The notes under the pieces are model-generated. The model saw only the letters and a list, made by a program, of their open reading frames with translations, did no database searches and had not been told where the DNA came from. The position numbers and the translations under genes are program-made. From Cheiracanthium punctorium (Eukaryota; Arthropoda; Arachnida; Araneae; Cheiracanthiidae), in NCBI GenBank assembly GCA_038373885.1, contig JAWZYV010011619.1:682001-746000 (forward strand): a DNA stretch of 64,000 nucleotides. Reading direction: 5' to 3'. Position 1 is the stretch's first letter. Each line of letters starts with the position of its first letter. This document shows positions 43,868 to 57,200 of the stretch, piece by piece.

Positions 43868-46865
43868 GTATGGTTTTTACACGCAGAACAATATTATGCC
43901 ATTGCGCTATGGAATATCATTAATGAAAGCATACATTAAAGCCATCAAAATCAATTTAAACAAAACGAAATTGATTTATGCGCTAAAGATTACAAAATAA
44001 TGTTCTCCCTCGAAATAATGCGTGCAGAATTTATAAGTCTTCTGCAAGAAAACTGAAGAGATCCATGGCAGTGTAATTCAACCACATCAAGCCTAGTACA
44101 ATAAGCTTATAGACATTTATACAAGCTAACTCTTCCTTTAATGGAGGGAACGTCAGTTAAAGTTCTTTCGCAGGGTCTTGCAAGAACGCAGTAATAATAA
44201 TGGAGCATTTTATTTGGCTATTTCCAAATTCTCGACAACTTTGACGACGATAGATAGCCAAATGTGGGGCGAAAAATACAATTATGATGGAAAGTGCTTT
44301 CAATCAATGCGTTTCATATAATTTATCTTTCTTGTCTTAATGTTTTTGCAAATTCTTCCTTTGCATTTTTTTTCTCCCTAGACAAGAATTCAAGCTGCAA
44401 TCCAAGAGTGCTTACCGAAAAATGTATTTTCCCTAGTAATGGCGGAAGTGAAAAGGCTGTATATGAAAAAGAAGATAAACAATGACTGACCACACTGATT
44501 TCAAAACAAAAACCCTTAATAGCTAATTCTTTACACAGTACTACACATGTCTTCGTCTGTACTACTTAGTATTGACCAATCGCTGCGAAGGCATGACGAC
44601 AGCGATTCGCCATTCCATGTTTATCGTTGCTTCCCGGCTTTAGAGAAACGGCCGCCTTAGGCATCATCAAAAATTGTTGTAACATACCAGTGTTTATTTT
44701 TTTCCATTCCATTTTTCTTGTTCAGGTGTGTCTTGCAGTCTTAGGCAGTCACCTACCACCTAGGGCTGGTTCTGTCGGCCGGCAACCGTCTTTAAATCCA
44801 CCTATTGCAGCTCACAGCGTGTGCGCAAATAAGATATCAGGAATGAAGTTGAGTACCAAAGATTATGTAACGTACCTAAATATTGTTGTTACAGGGGGTG
44901 GGGGTGATATATATATATATGCGGTGAGGCAACAATGGACCTCAAAAAGGGTTTTGGTTGTTTATCAGGCAACTGGTATATTTTGTATATTGATTTAATG
45001 TTACTTGACTATGAAATACACTATATCAAAGTTAATCGTAATTAATTATAAAAATAAATAAAATATGATAATTAATGATATTACCACAAAAAAATCCATT
45101 CTCGTCATTTTTGCCTCTGACGTCGAATTTTTTTTTTACAGGTAGCTTTATGTAACTACAACAAAACTATCTACTTGTATAATACGCTAACGTATGCGGT
45201 ACCAAAACTGACGATATTTCCACGCTGCAAACGGCAACAACTTGATGCAAACATTAGTGCAATAACAATAACGCATGTGCGAAAATCCAAATTAACAGTT
45301 CAATGAAGTCAAATGGATCAAGTATATTCACGCAGTAGCTAGATTACAAAATAACAATAATGCATACACAAAAATGCAAGATCTCTCAGATTTTTCACAG
45401 CTTCAAAATATCGAAATTACAATACTTATCGCACTAATCGCCCATCTAAAAAATGTCACAATGCATTGCGCTAAAGCACATTTTAGCCATTTACTGTTTC
45501 AACATCGGCTTTTATGATGCCACCTAAAATGTGTAGCAGCTCTAAACTAAATAAATTTAATGACAAATACTGTTAAAACAAAGAAACATTATTTTCATTG
45601 AAATGAGTCCAGAAATTTAGTCAACACTGCACTGAGTATAAAAAACAGTAAATTATATATGGGGCGGCAAATCTGACCGCCTTGGCGGATAGTTAGTATT
45701 ACATTTCTATTTACAATGAAAACTTAAGCAAACGAATATATTTTTCAAAATACATGTAACTTTTTAGGAAAACTTCAGATAAAAGCACTCACATACACAA
45801 AATAAAATGAAATAACGGAATGAAAGTACTAAGTTACATTCACTTTGACATTGGATTAAGGACGTTAGTAGAGAGAAAAATAAGTTTGCTTAAGTCACAT
45901 TTATCAAAAGTACAATTTTTTTCTATAACTAACTCATTACTAATTTTAATAATTAGTAGCAATAAAGTAATACGTAATTAAAATTCATTAATGAGCTAAA
46001 TATTTTATTGATAAGATTAAGAGTAATTATATAATGCAGCGGTGTGTAGCCTATGGGCCAGCAAGGCTAACTGCGAAATCAGTCAATTTCTATAAAGCAT
46101 TAACCCGAAATTCTGGAACAGACACATTTCAATCATTCCAGTAAAAGTTTGTAATAAGATCTCCGAGCAGAAACCTTCGAAAAATTCCTTCCATTTCTGT
46201 GGTTTCTGTTTAGTTACTGAAGTTAGATAGAAAACGCTTGGAAACCAGCATACGACAATGCTAATCATTCAGACTGAATTTTTTTAAAACTTTTTTTATT
46301 GAATTCCCCTCTCCCAACCTTTTTTAAGTCTTACATCATTACCGATAAGGTCTGCCTCGGGTAATTTTGGGCCTTGGACAGGATGTACTGGAGAGAATGG
46401 CTGCAGGTATACAGGATCTTTCTGTAAAAATAAAAAGAATAAATAATAAATGAATAAAATAAATATTTCTCATTCAAACACGCCGAAGAAAAAGATTCCC
46501 CAGCCAAAGGAACTAGTCCCAACCGAGACAAAAACATATAATTTGCAAAGTCGGCGAACTCTGAAGCCGGTGGCCGGCGATATTACTCAGATGATAATGA
46601 TTATACTATTTAAAAGAAAAACCGAAAAGAAACTGAAATGGGGTCTCGGAGGGGGGGGGGCGGGGGGAGAAAAGAGCCAATTAAACTTGATGTTTTCCAC
46701 GATCTTGGAGGTCTAGTTCTACGAAGGATTTCTAGACGGAGAAAAAAAGAGAATTTCCAGACATACTTCAAGACAGCTTTACCCTTCAGTGATGGCGCAA
46801 TGAATAATAGTAATAATAATAAAAAAATTACGAAAGAAAATACTGGGTGGTCAAGTTTGTTAAAA
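43868..46865. other. AT-rich stretch with one exon-like frame
   Basis: A 123-codon frame (44627-44998) contains a pyrimidine-rich run ending in CAG at 44726, a plausible splice acceptor, followed by about 60 ordinary-looking codons (LAVLGSHLPPRAGSVGRQ...). No matching donor or known family was recognised. The rest shows no element ends or coding motifs. Confidence 0.25.
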
Positions 46866-46869
46866 TATA

Positions 46870-47042
46870 CAGTCAAACCTCGTTAAGAAGACAACGCTTA
46901 ACACGAAATTTCTCTTATGTGACGTAGGAATACAGCTCCCTAATCACATCTTGCCTTTTGCTGTTTTATCGGTTTACACGAATTTAGTTAATGCGAAAAG
47001 ATTTTTGTTATTCTTCGACGTCGTCTTAACCAGGTTTGACCG
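46870..47042. mobile_element. pogo/Tigger-type MITE, 173 bp
   Basis: Inverted ends CAGTCAAACCTCGTTAAGAA and (from the right) CGGTCAAACCTGGTTAAGAC, each followed by GAC-rich sequence, with TA on both sides (46868-46869; 47043-47044). CAGTCAAACCTCG is a characteristic Tigger-like end. No coding sequence. Confidence 0.9.
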
Positions 47043-47189
47043 TATTTTGTTAATCAGGTTTTCTAAGTGGTTTTGACTACAAACGAGTAAATAACACAGA
47101 TGTAAGGGAAAATGGACCCATTTTTGCCGAGTAATAGTCAGTAGAAATTTGTATTCTTATGTCCCCCAAAGAATTCTTGTCTTCGTCTT

Positions 47190-47430
47190 TCCATTGCTTG
47201 TTTGTTTGTGGATTAAGGCCGACTGACTACACTAAGGTCCTAGGCCTATTGGGGGAATGCCATCCTTGGAGGACTTTCTAAAGGATCCTAGTCCGTATTT
47301 ACGCCAGGTTTCGGAGAAAACTACGGAAAACTCCGAAGTGCTAGGTCGACAGGCGCGACTGGGGTTTGAACCCGGCACCTGCCGTCTTCCAGTTTCGAAG
47401 GCAGAACCTCTCAGTTACTGGTAGGGACGA
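47190..47430 (-). mobile_element. tRNA-derived SINE
   Basis: On the minus strand, CCAGTAACTGAGAGGTTCTG (A-box region) is followed about 45 bp later by GGGTTCAAACCCC, a perfect B box (47361-47373). A TTTG-type simple tail lies at the plus-strand left edge. The body is not shared with the other SINEs here. Confidence 0.7.
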
Positions 47431-47439
47431 TTTTTTCTT

Positions 47440-48225
47440 GATAGCAGTTCTACACTTATTACGTTGCTTGCGTTATTTCGTAAGCAGCCACTAATCAGTG
47501 TAACTATTTAAAAAAATACTTATATTGACAAGTGGAAAAGGTTAGCAGATAACTAATATAATTAGTTTTCAAAAATGGAATACTTAAAAGTGAACTCAAA
47601 ATGCTTAACCCTTAATTGCATAGCGATGGATATTTACATCATATGTTTAAAATACTTTCACTGCTGGATTAGAGTTCGATCCAAATTTCTTATGTCCAAC
47701 TTATGTGCAAAATATAGCTCTTGATAATAAATGCTTCATGTTTTGAATAGTAAAAATATCAGATATTTCTTTCAAACTGCGTGTTTATCGAAAGCTTAAT
47801 TTGTTATTCGCAAAATCGACATAGGAAATTTAAGCTCGTGAATATCACATGATCATCAGCGAACATGTTTAAAATTCATGCAATTAAGGATCAAATACAC
47901 ATTGCCTCATTTTGCTAAATTATATACGGTTACAGATGAGAAAAAACGTCTAGATACTAAAAATATGCGCATTTATGAAAAAAAGAGGTATCTGTGATTG
48001 ACATCAGCTGACAATTCGTTTCGGCAAATTATGCCCTAATACTTAATGCACTCGGCAACGCAGCTAAGAGTATTTATAAGAAAAACTATATATCCGGATA
48101 AATGAGCCTCTAGCGTTCTATATGGTGAACCGAACGAAAAGAAATTTTATATATATTAGCATTTGAAGGTATCCGCACGAGATTTTTTTAAGAATTATTT
48201 TTTATATTTTTATTTTTAAAGTATA
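47440..48225. other. AT-rich stretch with no recognised feature
   Basis: No element ends or coding motifs recognised between the two SINEs. Confidence 0.5.
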
Positions 48226-48231
48226 GAACTC

Positions 48232-48480
48232 GGAGCTGCGGTATCCTAGTTGGGAGATGCGAGAGGCGTTATTCTCGAGGCCGATGGGTTGCGGGTTCGA
48301 TCCTGGGACCAACTAAAGACCGCCGTACTCATTAATGGCGACTGGGGCACGCTAAATGCATCGTATTTGCAATGTCCTCCAAGTTCTCATCCAAAACGAT
48401 GCCATCTAGTTTGGCAAAACTCTATATCTAAAATTATTTTCGACAGGTAGACCGGATAGGCCGTTATAGATATACTTATC
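48232..48480 (+). mobile_element. tRNA-derived SINE
   Basis: Head GCGGTATCCTAGTTGGGAGA (A-box region about 48245-48256) and B box GGTTCGATCCT (48294-48304), then a body with AATGTCCTCC and GATAGGCCGTTATAG. The 66-codon frame through it is incidental. Confidence 0.7.
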
Positions 48481-48489
48481 AGGATTTTT

Positions 48490-49275
48490 TGTTTTTTTAA
48501 ATAATCACCCGGTACCCGTTGCAGTTAAAATCAAAATTTTTGTTTAATAAATTCAGCATCATACAGTATTAAAATAAACGAAATAAAGATAAAAATTATG
48601 CAATGAACGTAAAATATGTTCTCTTATATAAAGTTTGTTAATATGAAAACACTTTACTTATTAACATACTTTGTTAGGCATTTACACTAGAAGCTGATTA
48701 TTAATAACAATTTAGAAAAATCGTTTCAATGGCTTATATTCTGCAGACAAGGTAGTCAATAGGTCTAACACTATAAAACTGAAACAAAAAGTGAACAAAA
48801 GTTCATAAAATTAATGGTATAAAATTATATATTTATTTTCAACGTAACTCATTTTCTAATGTACAGAATTTGAAATATTTTACAAAGTATGCTAACTTTA
48901 GAATAAAACTGAAAGATGACCCAATACCCCACAAAAGTGTACGGAACTGTTTGGATCATTTTTCGCAGAAGTATAAGAAAATATGCGTTTGAAACCACAA
49001 TTATTTTACTTTCAGTAACTATTTACAAGAGGGCCCTATGAATGAAATACCTTTGAAAACATTTCCCCTTTGCAACGTTCAATTTCTTTTTATAAAAGCA
49101 GCTCGAAATATGCTTGCATGTAGATTTAGAAACATTTTAAATATCACTTTAAAAGTCTGTCTAAAATTTATGAAAGCTATTTTCAATTTTTCAAAATGCA
49201 TTTTAAAGTAGTTTCATGCAATGTAAGTGGGTGTTTTCAAATATAACGCTTTAATATTTTCCTTAAAGTGTAAAA
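48490..49275. other. AT-rich stretch with no recognised feature
   Basis: No element ends or coding motifs recognised. Confidence 0.5.
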
Positions 49276-49287
49276 TTTCCTATAACT

Positions 49288-49788
49288 CAGAGGTTCCCAA
49301 ACTGGGTGCCGCGGCACTCTAGGGTGCCACGAGCGCATGTCAGGGGTGCCGTGGAGATAATCAAGAAAAGTGTTTTGGTGGAGTATAATCAAATAATTTC
49401 CTCTGAACCGGTATCTCCAAGAAACTGAGCCAAGCCGATCACTAAGTGGGCTCAAACAAAAATATTTCAGTCAAGTTCAAGACTGTCCTGTAGCCTCTCT
49501 TTTATAGGAACTCCCTGAAATGGGGGTGTTGGCAAAATTCTATATTCCTTTCGCAAGAGAGTACTTTCTTGATAGTTAGCCCTATAAACAAACAAACAAA
49601 AAATAACGTAAAATACATCCAAACTGCTTCATTCTAACCTTCATATTCATATTGCTTTAAAGGAAATCTGCCGCGAAATGTTTTTAGCCTGAAATGGTGC
49701 CGCGAAATGTTTTTAGCCTGACAAGGTTGCCGCGAAATACTTTTAGCCTGAAAAGGGTGCCGCGGGGAAAAAAGTTTGGGAACCCCTG
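49288..49788. mobile_element. hAT MITE, 501 bp, exact 8-bp duplication
   Basis: Ends CAGAGGTTCCCAAACT and (inverted) CAGGGGTTCCCAAACTT, with identical 8-bp flanks CTATAACT (49280-49287 and 49789-49796). Inside the right end lie three ~30-bp tandem units of TGCCGCGAAAT.TTTTAGCCTG (49669-49760). The left end has GGTGCCGCGG and GGGTGCC repeats. No transposase; a classic non-autonomous hAT. Confidence 0.95.
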
Positions 49789-49825
49789 CTATAACTGAAG
49801 GAAGAATGATGCTGAATATTATTGC

Positions 49826-50047
49826 CGGATTGTATGGTGGGTAAAGCATCGTACTACGGTTTCGGGTTCAACTCCCGGCGGTCGGGGTTCGATCCCCGAC
49901 TGGGCTTGGTTGTCATTTGTCCGTCCCTTCATAGGTGGCGACGTTGGTCCACCGACAAGGTACCTCCATAATTAAGTGGCCAACAATTCCGGCCCGTTGT
50001 TGCCAAAGCCTTCCTAGGCAGTAGCTGGCCATTGGAAAAAAAAAAAT
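49826..50047 (+). mobile_element. tRNA-derived SINE with two B-box-like motifs
   Basis: A box TGGTGGGTAAAG (49835-49846) and two B-box matches, GGTTCAACTCC (49865-49875) and GGTTCGATCCC (49886-49896), separated by 10 bp. The body ends GGCAGTAGCTGGCCATTGG and an 11-base A-tail (to about 50047). The duplicated B box may be a small tandem duplication of the T-arm. Confidence 0.8.
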
Positions 50048-50049
50048 GG

Positions 50050-53000
50050 GAATTAATTCACCTTGTAAATTTGACTAAACTTGGCAAAGTAACTTGCTAT
50101 CAATTATTTGCATGCCAATTAATTTCTACATTTCATTGCATTTAAATAATTGATTTGAATATTTAACTCATTTACGTTCTAAAAATAAACATTTCTTGTA
50201 GGATTTCGTGCAATTGGTATTAAAATAAATAATTCTGATTATTTCTTTCTTTCATAAAGACAATATTAAATAATATTTTCCAATTGAAACGCACCAGCAA
50301 TACTCTAGTTAAAATATTTACGTATGGAATATTAATCAAATTAAATTGCTTGAAAAATATTTTTCTTTCAGGAAAACATACATAAAGTAATCTTGAAATT
50401 TAATTATAAGGACACAGGAAGAAATGTCTATCTTTCAGAGTTAGTTATTGTTCTTCCTAGATTAAAGTTATCGATTTTATTTGAATAAAAGTATCACAAA
50501 CTTTAATTTTTCGGTCATAGTTTATTCAATGAGTGGAGTGGATCTTTTAATAAAACTCATTATTTAAAACAAAAACCAACTCCAGCAATTTTGTTCGACG
50601 AATAAGAAATTCAGGACAAATATCATACATGTAATTTTCCAGAGCATTTTATGGTTAGTTTTGCAGGTGTTCACTTCTGTTCACAGATAATTTATTTTTA
50701 AGTTTTATTACCAATCATCTATACACATATTTATATGTGTATAATAATTTTCTGTTTTTGAAAGAAATATGTGACACGAATCTTTAAAAATATGCAAAAA
50801 ACTACTCTTTTCGCATGATACTCCTTTATCAAAAAACTTTATGAACATGTCTGATTATGCCCTAACTTATCCGATAAATGTAAGTAAAATTACAGGAAGG
50901 CCATGAGTTTATGATAGCCCTGCAAAATATCATTTTCTACTCTTAAATATTTTTGGGAAACTTTCGACACTTTCTTTTCCAGGCACTCTGCATTATTATT
51001 TGCTGGGAGATCGTAAATTTTCAACAAGTCTGGAAAGCTAATCCATTATTCAGAAGTTGAAGTGACCAAAAACTACCCATAAAAATATATATAGCCGCAC
51101 ATATCAGGGATTTATTGATTTAAATTTCAGGTGAAATTGTGTTTTGAGAGATTACGGCATTTTTCACATTCTTTACTTTGAAAACTTTTATCACTCTATA
51201 TCATTTATTTCGTTTTAAAATGCTTCTTGGGTTTAACCAGCCAAGATTATTTGTGTACAGAAATAAAGTTTGGGTTATAGGTAGCATATTATAAAGAAAA
51301 TATATATAGATACTCACACATACATTTATTGATTAACTAAAAAGTTTAGGAAAATATATTAGTTACGACAAAAACAAGAGTTTTTAATAAGAGGGATTAA
51401 AGAAAGTAATGGCAACGTAGATGGAAAAAAAAATATTAATGACATGAGTAAAATTACATTTTTTTTTCTGAATATAATCCCCATTGAAGGTTTGTACTTT
51501 TTTGCCAAATGATAGGAACCCGCACTATACCGATGGTAAGTACTGTTTGTTGATAACAAGGATGGAATTTTCTATTGCTCCGAGAACAATATCTACTCTT
51601 ACAGATGCCACCAAACAAATATAAATCATCTTATACGGTGAAGCATTGTCGTCACAGGCTTTAACTGATCAACGTTAACAATCATAGCCTTTTTGCTACG
51701 GGTAATATCGATTCTAATTCCACCGATCATTTTTTGTAAATATTATGCTTTACAGCCTTAAAAACGTTCATGCAGTCTCTTCTGTTGAAACTACAGTGGG
51801 ATATATTAACATAGGATTACTTATCAATTTTATGATGGACATAAATACACTTTTAATTCGAGAAACATGAAACATTTATTAACACGGTATATTGTGTATC
51901 AATTCATACTATCGTAACAAATCTACTAATAAGTCGTTTCTATTGTTAAAATTCATAATCAAATGTTGTCATTAAATGACTAAAAAAGACCACGCTCGTG
52001 TCCTAAAATAAAAGCAATTCATGAGGAATCTGAAATGCTCAATTTAATCTCTTGAATCCTTCATAGCTGCAGAAGAAAATAGTTTATTTATTTTAATCTC
52101 ATAAAAACTTCTAGCCGTGTAATCTCGTGTAGCTAATAACATTCTCCCAAACTGCAGATTTATTTCGATGCGACGTAAGTTTTACGATACAGTTTATGAA
52201 TTTCATGTAATTTTAAACCTGGTTAGTTCATCCAGTTAGTTTTCATACGGAGTAATACTAGAATTTGCGGCGATGTTAAAAAAAACTTTTTTTTTCTTAA
52301 CGTAGGACTGTAACGGAAACAGTTTAAAACAGCACTGTCGACTAGTTGAAACAACACTGTACATTCTAAAAAAAAAAAAACACAGCAGCTATTTTTTCCT
52401 AATGGATCGACTGTTTTACGCACTCTACAAATCAACAACAGTGTCTCTTTTCTTTTCTTATACCTTGTTTTCACATGCCATGATCAAGTTGGTAAATTAA
52501 AAGCAATTTATTAAACAATGTATTTAAATGTACAGTAGAACGGTATTGGTTGATTACTGTTTCACTGACAGTGCTACACATATCATTTCTGCATATTGAA
52601 AATAGAGTTATTAAAACAGCATTTGTAAAGCTAATTTTTAAAATAAAAAATAAAATTTATTATATAAACATGAAGTGCACTATTATTTAATGTGTGAATA
52701 TAGACTTTTGAAACGCTGGTGTAAAATGCGTGCCCTCTGAAATTAATTAATGAATATATTTGACGCAATAAATTATAGAAACACTTTTTCAACTTCAAAA
52801 ACAGTTACTACTAAAGCTGCTTATATTTTTTATTTGAAATATTTGATTTTTTTATCTTGCTATTTGTTTGAAGCGAGATTTAAGAGTTCATTAAAATAAG
52901 CTCTCTCGTTAAAAATAGCACTTCAAAAACATTCTTTCCAATTCTAATGACTGAAGAAAGAAGAATTAAAAAAAAGGAATTTTTAGTGCTAGAATTTTAT

Positions 53001-53960
53001 CTATGTTTTATGCACAATTTCAGTGTCTTTCTTGTGAATTCTCGTGGGATGAATGATTACTTTTTAAATTAAAGTGTCTTTTCTGAAAACAGAGGCTAAA
53101 AATTTTTAACTTACGTAAAGGTATTTGAAAACAAAAGCAAAAACAGCCTCTGAAAGTGCTGTCCCGCTCTGACAGTTTAATGCTATAAAGCTTAAATAAA
53201 TAACGAATTGCAAAGGATTATTTTCAGTTCCAGGAACGTGTTTTAAAAACTAACAATCAAATAGTCTGTAAAAGAATTTCAAAAGGGAATAAGTAAAATG
53301 AAGTTTCATGGAAAAGTATTTTCAAAATATGCAAAGAGCGATAAAAGGATGGGTAAAAAGAAAAGTTTCTCTCTAACTAATATTAAGTATTCTGATTCTC
53401 AATTTTAAAATTACTCCAGTTTTAAAGTATAATTTTTTTTAAATTCCTTTAAGTTTTGTACTAAGCAGACAATCTTTGTTGTTGAATAATAAAAATATTT
53501 GCATCGTTTAAAACATTGCAATATCCAGATAAAAGACAAGAAAAAAAACCCCGTACTTTGATCATTTATAATTAGTTCAAAAAATAATTGAAGGAGTAAT
53601 TTATGTGATCAATTTTATATTAATGTTGTAATTCAACCATTTTTGAACAAAATAATTGGTGCAAACGGTGTGCTGAAACACCGAAACGAAAAATTCTGGT
53701 GTTACGGTCAAATAAAATCGTTATAGTAAGTATTTTTATGTTTGTGTATTTTATAAGTAGTTTTTTATCTTTATAAAACAATATGGTTTTAAATAATTAA
53801 TTACTCGTGCATTACTTTCTGTGTTAGGTATTTTTTTTTTCATGTACCAAAATCATTCCGTAATTTAGATGCTATTGTAATGATAAATATATAATTTATC
53901 ACTTACAGGAAAAAACTGTACTATCGATTCTTCAAATCTCTTCCAGAAAGTAAGAACCAT
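50050..53960. other. AT-rich stretch with no recognised feature
   Basis: Nearly 4 kb without readable element ends, pol III boxes or coding motifs. Small frames (51359-51559, 52223-52474) look like chance. Confidence 0.5.
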
Positions 53961-53984
53961 TCTAGTGTTAAATAAAGAAAAAAT

Positions 53985-54270
53985 TGCAATTTGTTTTCAT
54001 TTTTATTTTATCACAGAAAAATCTACATGTCTTACACTTTTTTTTGACATATTCATCATGTGAACTAAGACATATGTCATAAATGGGCACTGCTTGCAAC
54101 ATACCCGCTTCGTAGAATTCGTCCACTCGTGGCTGAAACCAGTTCTCAACATTTACCTTGATGTTATCATTTGCTGCTGGCCGACAAGAAATTTCTTGAA
54201 ATCCGAAGACAAATGGAAGTCGGATGCCGTGTTTGCTGAAAATACAGTTGGACTTCAAGTTATTGAACAA
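53985..54270 (-). pseudogene. mariner transposase 3' relic
   Basis: The minus strand reads ANDNIKVNVENWFQPRVDEF, then YEAGMLQAVPIYDICLSSHD and EYVKK. This matches the end of mariner transposases (V.NWF....FY.AGI..L..R.DKC...GDYVEK). Upstream GFQEIS may be the FG.LK region. The catalytic domain is absent from adjacent sequence. About 70 of some 345 residues remain. Confidence 0.6.
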
Positions 54271-54279
54271 CTTTAGAAA

Positions 54280-57200
54280 TATGTAATGAAATACTGTAGG
54301 TCGAAACTAGTTTTTCATGCGTACTTATTAATAAATATGTTTAAAAGTAACATTATCTATTTTGTTACATCCATTTCAAATTTCGTAAAATATGTTTAAA
54401 ATGCCTAGAAAAGGAAACTCTAGCAAAAACAAAGAATATCGAACCATTTTCAACAAAACCGTAACTAGAGACAGGAATAAATAAACTTATTTTAAAGAAA
54501 TAATTTCGCGCTTTACGCAAAAAAAAAAATAATAAAAAAAAAATAATAATAAAATAAACGAATCATAAAATAATCATTTAAAAATTAGATACTCTGTAAA
54601 ATTTATTCACTTTAATATTATCTGCTTAGCTAATTTTATTAACTAAAACGAAAACTACTCAAGTACTAAATTTCGCTTATTTAATTAATAACCATTATCA
54701 AAATTCTCCACTTGCATGTTTATAACTAATAGGTTTTTGAAGGAACGACCAATTTAAAACAATCAGATACATTGTTTTTAAAACATTTTATTTTTGACCT
54801 TCGCTATTTAAACTTTTACGATGCAAAAAGAACTTGAATAGCAGAAGAATTATAGGAATTCTCACTTAATTCAAAACGCAATTTAAAAATAATTATGCAA
54901 TAAATTATAATTCCTGGATCATAAATCATTTTTATTTATGTGTTCGAAGGAGGAAAAAATCAATTTTAAATTCTGAAGCGCTTGGAATAGAAACAGAAGA
55001 TAATTCCAAAGCTCATTGGTTTCATTTATTTCTTTAAAGTGTTTATTGTGAAAGGAATTTTAAATATTTCTCTACTTAGGAATTCTTTTGTGAGAAGTCT
55101 CGTAAACAAGCAATGGATTTCAATTTGCATTTGGAGTTTTTTTTTTCTTTTTTATCTTACTCCTGTGAGCTAATGAAAAATGTTATTCAGTGCTGCATCT
55201 AAGGAGATGTTTGTTTGTACTGTGATCCTAGAAAAGGTTAATTTATGCTGAACATGATTAAACAAAGGTTAATTTATTCTTATCTTCAAGAATTTCGCTT
55301 CATCTTTAATTTGTTTTTTTTTCTTAGTCTGAATTAAAATGGATGGACAAATGCTGTTCGAAAATTTTCGTAATGAACTGAATCAAACAGAGAGCAATTT
55401 ATTAGGGTAATATGTGAATTTTGGAAATGGTAATAAGGTTGATTCTTCGTCTGTATTAATGACATGTTAGTTTCATGTTGTGATTCTTATTTTCTTTAGT
55501 TTGATTCTCGGTAGTTCAAAAAGTTGAAATTCAGAGGGATTGTAAAAATACTATATTATGAAGTCATTTTTATTAACATTTAACCCTCATAGTTAAAAAG
55601 CGTACATGCATAAATTTATTTACGTGTGTTGTCGTAATAGATTCTACCATGTATCCTATTGAAAATTATATGCATACGTATTAAAAAAATTATTTTAAGT
55701 GCACCCAACCATCTTGTCAGGCATTAAAGTTTACAAGCAGCCCTTTTTGAAAGTTCATTCCGGAGACTTTCATCCATCTCAAGCGAAAAATCGAATGCAT
55801 AAACAAAGTTTACAAAGTAATGTTCTTTGAAAATAACGTTCGACACATTTATAGCTTTTCCACAAGGAGAAAATCAAAGAAACTTCATGTATTTAGTTCC
55901 TAGAGACAGGCACTGAAATGAATACTTTACTGCACAGGACTTGTTTTAACCTATTTCTTCCCGTTATTTCCAAAGTACGACGCAAGCGGTTTCTCTTGTT
56001 GGTTCATCGTTGCTTTCCATTATGAGTCTCTCCATGACCAGTTTGAGCTTTACTTCAACACGAAAATGATCAATGACCAAGACATTTTTCAGTGTTTGAA
56101 TTCATATATATGCAAGAAATTAACAGTATGCATATAAAACAACTTTGTTCACCCACTTAAAAAAAAGTATTTGAGTAACAGCCAAATTTCTTACTCCAAT
56201 TTTTTAATAACTAATTAGATTTTGAGAAAACTATAAAATTATTGAGAGATGTGAAAAGTTATTGATACATATGGACTAGTTTCCTATGAAGTTATGAACT
56301 CACGTATCAGTTGAGCTGTTGGGCAAACCAGCCGGTGTTATTGGTGTGTCACAGGAAACTTGTCTATAGGATGTTTCTCTTTTACGGAGAATGATAATTT
56401 AAATATGAAACTGGCATAGGAAATCTGACTTAAGCTCAAATACTTTCTAAAGAAGGTGTAATGACACATGTAATTAACAAATACATAATACTACAAGAAC
56501 TTGGTGCTTTCATATCAGTAATTAACGATATAATTAATATGAAAACCGGTGTGTTATAAAAAGTGAAGTGCTCGGCAGTAAAACAAATTTGTCCCGTTTC
56601 TGTTACTACTGAAACCCGAGGAAATAAAAAAATAATGGTTCGCACGGAATCATGTTAAAATAAATCTGTACAAAGCCCGCGAATATATGAAATTCATATA
56701 GAAAATGATGGACGATTATTTTTTTTTTTTGACTTACGTTTTATATTAACGTTAAAGTACAGGTATTTAGTTTTTCTGCATCTGTTTTAGAGAAGTTATG
56801 TATAATAAGCATGCATTCACTTTACGGCATTACAAATTGTAATACATCGGCATGTATTTATCATTAGGAAGTAGAAGAATTTTGGAATTTAATTTTATGC
56901 GTGAATTCCTTAGTAGAAGAATAAACTAATTGTTCGTAACTTCATTGATTGTTCAATACAGCATTTTATTAAGTTTTATTTATGATGAATGGGAGTTAAT
57001 TATTTTACCGAATTTAAGATAAAACTTTGCCATTTCCCAAGCTAATCAAACGCGCAACTAAAAGATAATATTTTACAAATATTTTTAAGCATTCCTTCAT
57101 TGTTCATTTATCTGTTAGTGTAAAAAACCTATTGTTTGGTAAGCTGGTAAATTACTTTTAATTTAACAGTTTTTTTAATAAACAGGTAATTACCGCTTAA

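Noticed and set aside
45655..45720. Inverted GGCGG...CCGCC motif as a terminator or hairpin
   Set aside because: Stem is only five to six bases and isolated; easily expected by chance.
46610..46886. Overlapping 80-88 codon frames on both strands
   Set aside because: Driven by a G-run and Lys/Arg-rich low complexity; no motif.
49826..49905. Possible functional tRNA gene
   Set aside because: Two B boxes, no proper acceptor stem closing, and a SINE body plus A-tail follow.
52535..52560. Tigger-like end (TACAGTAGAACGG)
   Set aside because: Only about 12 bases match and no inverted partner was found.
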